Assembly: GCA_030685235.1 (NCBI GenBank)
Contig: MU839204.1
Location: forward strand, 1 to 64,000
Origin: Copromyces sp. CBS 386.78
Taxonomy: Eukaryota > Ascomycota > Sordariomycetes > Sordariales > Sordariaceae
Direction: 5' to 3'
DNA length: 64,000 nt
The position numbers were made by a program, and so were the translations under genes. How positions within the stretch are numbered: position 1 is the stretch's first letter; every line of letters starts with the position of its first letter. This document shows positions 58,222-64,000 of the stretch, piece by piece. The notes under the pieces were generated by a model, which was not told where the DNA came from, searched no databases, and saw only the letters and a program-made list of their open reading frames with translations.

Positions 58222-60884
58222 GATGGGCGGTGCTGGGTGTACCTGATGAGTCGTTGTCGTCAAGGAAAAAGACAAGAATCACAATCTTGAAAGGCGTCTA
58301 GGTTTGAGGTTATGAGAAGGACATTGGAGGTTCGTCTTTAGCGGTTCGGTCCAGTCCACATCTTTCCAACCTGAAGCTGTCCGGTTCCTTCCTGACAAGA
58401 AGAGTCATTGGTGGTGTTTTGGGAGGCAAACACGCAAGATGTTAGTCGGTACGGTCCCGAGAACCATCATTATGAAGGTAAGTGCGAGAAGGCAATCGCC
58501 AAGGGCGCAAAGTAGCGGAAGGTTCTGACGACTTCCGGTCATTGTGACAAACGATGGGACCGGAAACCTTAGGTATCTTGGGCAAGGACTCATTCAACAA
58601 GTCAAGTTCAAACTCAAGGCTCTGACCCCCGGCCATGATCTCAAGTATGTTTTTGCCTTTGTGCCTTGGACATGGACGAACCCGGAAGCTTGAAACCAAA
58701 GCTATTGTAAGAAGATCAAATACACGACCAAACCGTTAAACGAGAAGTTGTACGACAACAGACCGAATGGTAATCCCGTATCGGCAATCTCAGTATCAGA
58801 TCAATCCAGTCTTTTTGAGGTTGGTCAGCATCTCTACACGAGAAGCTGCGTACCTCTAGACAAGAGAGAAGCTGACGCCGAGACAAGGAGGCGGGGTCAG
58901 AGAAGGCAATCAACGTGATGGAACTGCTAAACAAACCATGCACTAACAATTCTTGATGCGCAGTCCACCATTCAACGACGGAGACAAGATAGCAAGACAA
59001 CTTGTTCAGCATTGATCAGAAAGACAACAAAGAGTTGGACAGGTTGAACACAGTAAGGTGATTTCGAAGAGCCTTCATCTTCCAATTCTCTTGGTTGCCA
59101 TCCAAGTCATCCCACGCATGCCATGTGCATGTCGAAGCGGCAGCTAACGCACGAGTGCGTTAACGCACCTCCCAATCTATGCGGGCAGCACGGTTTCTTT
59201 AATTCAATGGAGTTGAAGAGTCCAAGCTTCCTTCAGTCGCGAGCATCAGCATCATCATCAATCACCTCGAATCGGTAATTTCCTACCGTGGCCGAAGCGT
59301 TGATTAAAAAAGGCAGTACCGAGATAACCGGCAATCACTTTTTTTCTGTCGATTTCCAAGGCAAAGTGTTGTAACATCGAATATGTAGCCCTTGTACTAT
59401 GATTAGAGATGCCTGCCATTCCCAAGTGGCCGGTAACGTCTTCCTTGTCGGCTTCCATGTTTTCTGTGCATGAGCATCTCGCATCCCTTTTGGAGGAAGA
59501 AGAGGGTTAACGAGTTGTTAATGGTGCCCGAAGGATGGATCCCAAGGAAGTTCCCAACACCAGTGGCCGCGGCGGAGAGTGACGCCGCAAAGAGTGGATT
59601 TGGCGGAGCCGTCTGGCCGCCTGAAATAAGAGGTTGACAGCAGGTCCTATCCACTGTATTTGATGGACTGTCGTACCTCGCTACACTAGCGGGAGCCTAG
59701 AAAAGGTGGATTCAGTTCAGTGGAAGGAAGAGATGCGACCTAGCTTGGCTTGACTCGATTCGATTGATTCGATACCTACCGTACTTTGCACTTGCACTTT
59801 CAGAGACCGGCACTTTACGGCTGCAATTGTTCTCTATCACCTCTCATATCGAATATCCAATTCAAGGAACACTCTTTCAGTTTCAAGTTTGGACGTGGAC
59901 TCCATAGTAGTTCAGCTACTAACACTAGGAGGACACCTCCCAGGTCCCAGCCTGTCTCTATTGTCTTCATTTTGCCTCTTGCACTTTGCAGCTGGACTGG
60001 CAGAAGAGACACCACAGAGAACTGGCAACTCGGAAACCCTCACCGACTTCTATCCCGATCAACCCATTCTATACCCCCGATCGGCCAACTATCTTAGCAG
60101 CGACCGACCGACCGACCGTCTGCCCGGGTGCCCCGATTGTCTGAACGGTAGAGGTACGTACCCTGTACTATAGTTCTGCTACAATGGCTTCAACCTAAAC
60201 CTCCACCCCATCCGCCCCATCATCTCCTGAATTCCGCATTCCATATTGCTGCCCGTTTCTTCTGCCTCCCCGACTGCACCGCAACGCACCGCACCGCACC
60301 GCACCGCACACTGCCCGCACCGCAACCCGCAGCGAGTCGTGGCCTTGCATCAGTTTGGCCAGCGCACCTCCCAGCAAAAAAAACCACCATCGCGGCCCCC
60401 CCGTGCCGAACCTCCCCCCTGCTTCCCGGGTACCCTGGAGGTTGGTTGGAGCTTCCTCATCTCCTGGTCCATTCTTGTCCACAGCGCGGCTACCGGGACT
60501 CGTCGACCAGACTGCCACTGCCTCCTCCTGTTCCAATGCCCAACACGCAACACCCGAACTGGTAATCTGACAAGCAGGGTTTAGTTTTACAGAGAATCCA
60601 AAGCCAGAGAGAGTCGAGGGCAGTCAGACCACTGCCGACGCATTTTCATCCTACATACGATCTCTTCAGCATCTCTCCTTACCCCGAGCCATCGACCGCT
60701 TCGATTGACCGACAGCCGGACCGCAGTTGACCGAACATTGTACTCGACCTACGACTTTACACTCCGCCAGCTATATGCTTGATGCATAGCCCTGGTGGTT
60801 CATAGCTTGGTTTCCACACGACCGTCGCCATAGTACTGTATTCAGCCCATCCTTCTTCGCTTGGCGGCGTCGCCCCTTAACAGA
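58222..60884. other. 2.7-kb intergenic region (divergent)
   Basis: Lies between the 368-aa gene (-) and the PDK1-like kinase (+), so it carries both promoters. A minus-strand frame at 59,403-59,654 follows an acceptor-like TTATTTCAG and reads SGGQTAPPNPLFAAS, but has no partner exon I can define. CACCG(C)A repeats lie near 60,280-60,310. A long kinase 5' leader is likely. Confidence 0.5.
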
Positions 60885-63727
60885 ATGAACGGAGACTTCA
60901 GCTTGTCCCAAGCGCTTGGCGGCTTACGAATCGCCAACCTCGACGATGACGACTCGGTCCATTCCACAGAGAACGAACAGACAACCCCCGATGCTCCCGC
61001 CAATCGGTCCTCCCCGAGCCATCAAGATACACCGAACAATGCACCGCACACGAGTCCTCAGCCTGCACAGCCTCCTTCTCAGCGGACACCGAACAACCTA
61101 GAACGTGAGGTTACCCCTCCAGACCTCCCGCCGCGCCCGCCCCATACATACGAGACAGCCGCCACGATCCTCAAGAACGCCCAAGATAACCTCAACGCCC
61201 GTGGCTATCCTCCGACTAGTCAACAAGTACCAGCAGGAAATGGGAACCGGCCACCAAACTCGAGACCCAAAACCGGAGGGGCACTACAGTCAATGGAGGT
61301 CGATCCGCAGCGGGGAGGGTACCACGTACATGGACACGGGAATGCGTATGGAGATCTACGGAACGAGCTAAGGAACGAAATTCAGACCGACACTTCCCGG
61401 AGTTCTCTATACGGTGTGCCGTCTGTTTCGAGGAGCGACTCTAGGCGTGCGCCCCCTGGCGCCCCTACACGAGAGCCCAGTCGATCATACCACCAAGGCC
61501 GACCCGGTCCCGGTCCTCCCATGGGCGTTGATCCTAACGGCGCGTTGCCTCCTAGGAGGAGCTCTCGCGGTGTTGGAGGCGGATACTCTCAGATCCCGGG
61601 TATTCCTGTAGCCGCGCCTGGCACTTATACGTCAGAAGCGCGGCTGGGAGAAGTACCACCCATGCTCTCCACCAGCAGCGAGGAATGGAAAGACAGGGGT
61701 GCGGCCGTCGGCGTTAGGAGAGAAGTGGATGCCGACGGGAGGGTGACGATGAAGCCGGTCAAGAAAGGAGTGCGCGACTTCACCTTTGGGAGGATATTGG
61801 GAGAGGGCTCCTACAGCACGGTTTACCTTGCGACCGATCGCCAAACCCTGAGAGAGTACGCCGTCAAGGTCCTAGAGAAGAAGCACATCATCAAGGAGAA
61901 GAAGATCAAATACGTCAACATCGAGAAGAACACGCTGAACCGCCTTACGGAGCACCCCGGTATCGTCCGCTTGTATTACACGTTCCAAGACGAGACTTCG
62001 CTGTATTACGTCCTCGATCTATGTACTGGCGGAGAGCTGTTGGGCGTGCTCAAGAAGACGGGAACGTTCGACGTAGAATGCACAAGGTTCTATGGCGCTC
62101 AAATCTTGGACGCCATCGACTACATGCACTCGAGAGGTGTCATCCACCGTGATCTGAAGCCCGAAAACGTGCTTCTGGACGAGCAGATGCATGTCAAGAT
62201 CACAGACTTTGGTACTGCCAAGCTGCTGCGAGACCCTCGAGATCCCAGACCACCAGAGGAGACACCGGGGCAGAGTGGCGAGGATGACGAGCGAGCAGCA
62301 TCGTTCGTCGGTACCGCTGAATACGTGAGCCCCGAGCTCCTGACTGAAAAGTCAGCGAGCACAGCCAGCGATATATGGGCTTTTGGATGCATCGTCTATC
62401 AACTCCTCGCCGGCCGGCCACCCTTCAAGGCGGGAACCGAGTATCTGACTTTCCAGAAAATTGTTAAGCTCGAGTACGAATTTCCTCCTGGTTTCCCACC
62501 TGCCGCGCGCGATTTGGTAGAACGATGTCTCGTGCTGGATCCCGCCCAGCGTTTCACGGTCGAGCACATCAAGAAGCACGAGTTCTTTGCCGGACATCCG
62601 TTTGGCAAGGATCTGTGGAGGATGAAGGCGCCGCGGCTGAAGCCTTATGTACCGGGGTCCCAGGAGCAGCAGGCGCAAATGATGCACTTGGGCGGAGGTG
62701 GGTCGAATTCGAATCATAATCACCCTATGCCCATGGGCAACCCAAGCTCAGGAAGAGGCACCACCACTCAAGGGGGACCGGCCAATAACGTCAACCGACC
62801 TGCTAGGATCATCACCGAACTACCGCCTCCTACGCAACTGGATCTTGACTGGTCACCCGTGTTGACCAAAAACAACGAGCGCATCCTCAAGCTGGGCGAC
62901 TTGATGGTCGTGTCGTCGCCGATACCGCACAGCCCACACGGCAAGGAAGGCGGAGACGGGCATAAGAAGCTGGCTCGCTTCTTTGGCGGCAGCACTACCA
63001 AGAAGAGACAGCGGCTCGTTATGATTACCTCGAGCGGCCGCATCGTGTTTGCGCCGGCCGGCGGCGAGGAGAAGAGGGCGAAGCAGGAGATCTCGCTGCT
63101 GGCTTCGGATTGCACGTGGAAAACACAAATCGACGCTAAGGGCCAGCCGGTTTGGTGTGTCGACACGGTGAGTAGCTATCCATTCCCCCCCTTCCCGTAG
63201 AATTCCCCCCCCCTTTATTCATCAGGTGATATCGATATTGATGCTAATGTTCAAGGACCAACCGAATCCAGGGCGGCGTACACTACACCTTTGAAGAACC
63301 CAAGTCGTCAGAAAAATCATCAAGAGAAAAAGCCAACAACGACAAGTCATCAGCAGAAGGAGGCGAAGGCGGCGGGGGCAACAGCAGCAAGTACACGGTG
63401 GACGAGTGGATCGAGTCGCTGGAGCGGGCCAAGGACCTGGCGCTTTCGCAAAACCTGGTAGGTTCCAACGACAACTTTGGAGACATATCCATGTCGTCCA
63501 GCCCGGCGAGTTCGATGGTGAATATGGGGGGAAACGGACATCATCATGGAAGGGGACACGGAAACTACAGTGGCATGGGAGAAGGGGGAGGACACAGCAT
63601 CAGTGATCGATCGGGCCGCAATCAGCTGACTAAGAGTCAGGCGAGCCTGGATGATAGCAGCAGTGTTACTAAGCGCAACCGGTTTAGTCGGAGGCAGTCG
63701 AAGAATGGGTTGGGGGCTGCTTTTTGA
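60885..63727 (+). CDS. pkh1: PDK1/Pkh-type protein kinase with PH-like domain
   Basis: Two exons: 60,885-63,167 and 63,272-63,727. The 104-nt intron (GTGAGT...TCCAG, phase 0) joins VWCVDT to GGVHYTFEEP. The product is 912 aa. Residues 1-290 are disordered and Pro/Ser-rich. The kinase domain (about 296-590) has GEGSYSTVY (P-loop), AVKVLEKKHI (catalytic Lys about 328), HRDLKPEN (about 420), DFGTAK and SFVGTAEYVSPELL. The last of these is the PDK1-type activation loop with its autophosphorylated Ser about 472, preceded by an acidic insert typical of fungi. After a linker, LTKNNERILKLGDLMVV...WKTQIDAKGQPVWCVDT (about 655-800) matches the PDK1 PH-like domain. PDK1/Pkh kinases phosphorylate the activation loops of AGC kinases such as Ypk, Sch9 and PKC. 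The C-terminus is Gly/Ser/His-rich. Confidence 0.95.
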
Positions 63728-64000
63728 TGGTTAAGAAGCAGAAGAGGAGGAGGAGGAGGAGGAGGAGGAGGATAAAAACCAAGGTTTGGTTCTATATCCG
63801 ATGGAAGGGCGGAAGCATAAGACATCAGACGGGCAGCAGACAGCGGCGGCAGGCAGTCAGTCAGTCAGCGGCGGCAGGCAGTCAGTCAGTCAGCAGCAGC
63901 GAAAGATGGAGAAAGATAATGTACGAAATTCTAATACTGTTGAGACCTTGTACATTGGAAGAAAAACAAACATTTGGATGGAAGGCATTTGCGATGGGGG
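63728..64000. other. 3' flank of the kinase gene
   Basis: Contains an AGG-rich tract (about 63,743-63,770) and a duplicated GCGGCGGCAGGCAGTCAGTC unit (about 63,843-63,892). The window ends here. Confidence 0.6.

Overview
This window comes from a filamentous ascomycete, most likely Neurospora or a close Sordariomycete relative. The nuclear genes carry short introns of about 50-140 nt with GTAAGT/GTATGT/GTGAGT-type donors. Gln/Gly/Ser-rich low-complexity proteins and microsatellites are common. The first third of the window shows the hallmark of repeat-induced point mutation (RIP), meaning C-to-T and G-to-A transitions that leave AT-rich, TpA-rich DNA without open reading frames. The genus is inferred from style and gene content, not from a database match.

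Region 1 (1 to about 22,750) is RIP-mutated heterochromatin with no intact gene. Its best-defined resident is a 7.8-kb Ty3/gypsy-type LTR retrotransposon (9,189-17,020). It has 357-bp LTRs, 5-bp target-site duplications (AATAT) and recognisable but destroyed protease, reverse transcriptase, RNase H and integrase remnants, plus a possible chromodomain. The catalytic acidic residues that I could place are changed in the G-to-A direction. Around it lie a (TTTTTA)n tract, several minisatellites and satellites (15, 24, 79/80, 105 and 125 bp units), a 263-bp-offset direct repeat, an exceptionally clean 100-bp tandem duplication, a decayed coding relic, an island of near-normal composition and a family of short hairpins.

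Region 2 (about 22,750-64,000) is ordinary euchromatin with these supported genes: a PLP-homeostasis (YggS/PROSC) protein (-), an Sfi1-like centrin-binding protein (-), a 68-aa twin-CX9C protein resembling NDUFAF8 (+), cytosolic isoleucyl-tRNA synthetase (-), an Mo25/HYM1 scaffold protein (+), a Gln-rich protein with a ubiquitin-like segment (-), a candidate small secreted cysteine-rich protein (-), a BTB-like protein (-), two unrecognised fungal proteins (-) and a PDK1/Pkh-type kinase with a C-terminal PH-like region (+). Two pairs are divergent (Sfi1/NDUFAF8-like and IleRS/HYM1). Long intergenic stretches of 1-3.6 kb hold microsatellites, a 0.94-kb terminal-inverted-repeat element and a short sequence that recurs in two intergenic regions.

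These are mostly housekeeping and morphogenesis genes and do not form a pathway cluster. HYM1/Mo25 and the PDK1-like kinase both belong to conserved kinase-signalling systems, and Sfi1 belongs to spindle-pole-body duplication. The most unusual material is in the RIP region, especially the inward-increasing mutation gradient in both LTRs, and in the overlooked small genes.
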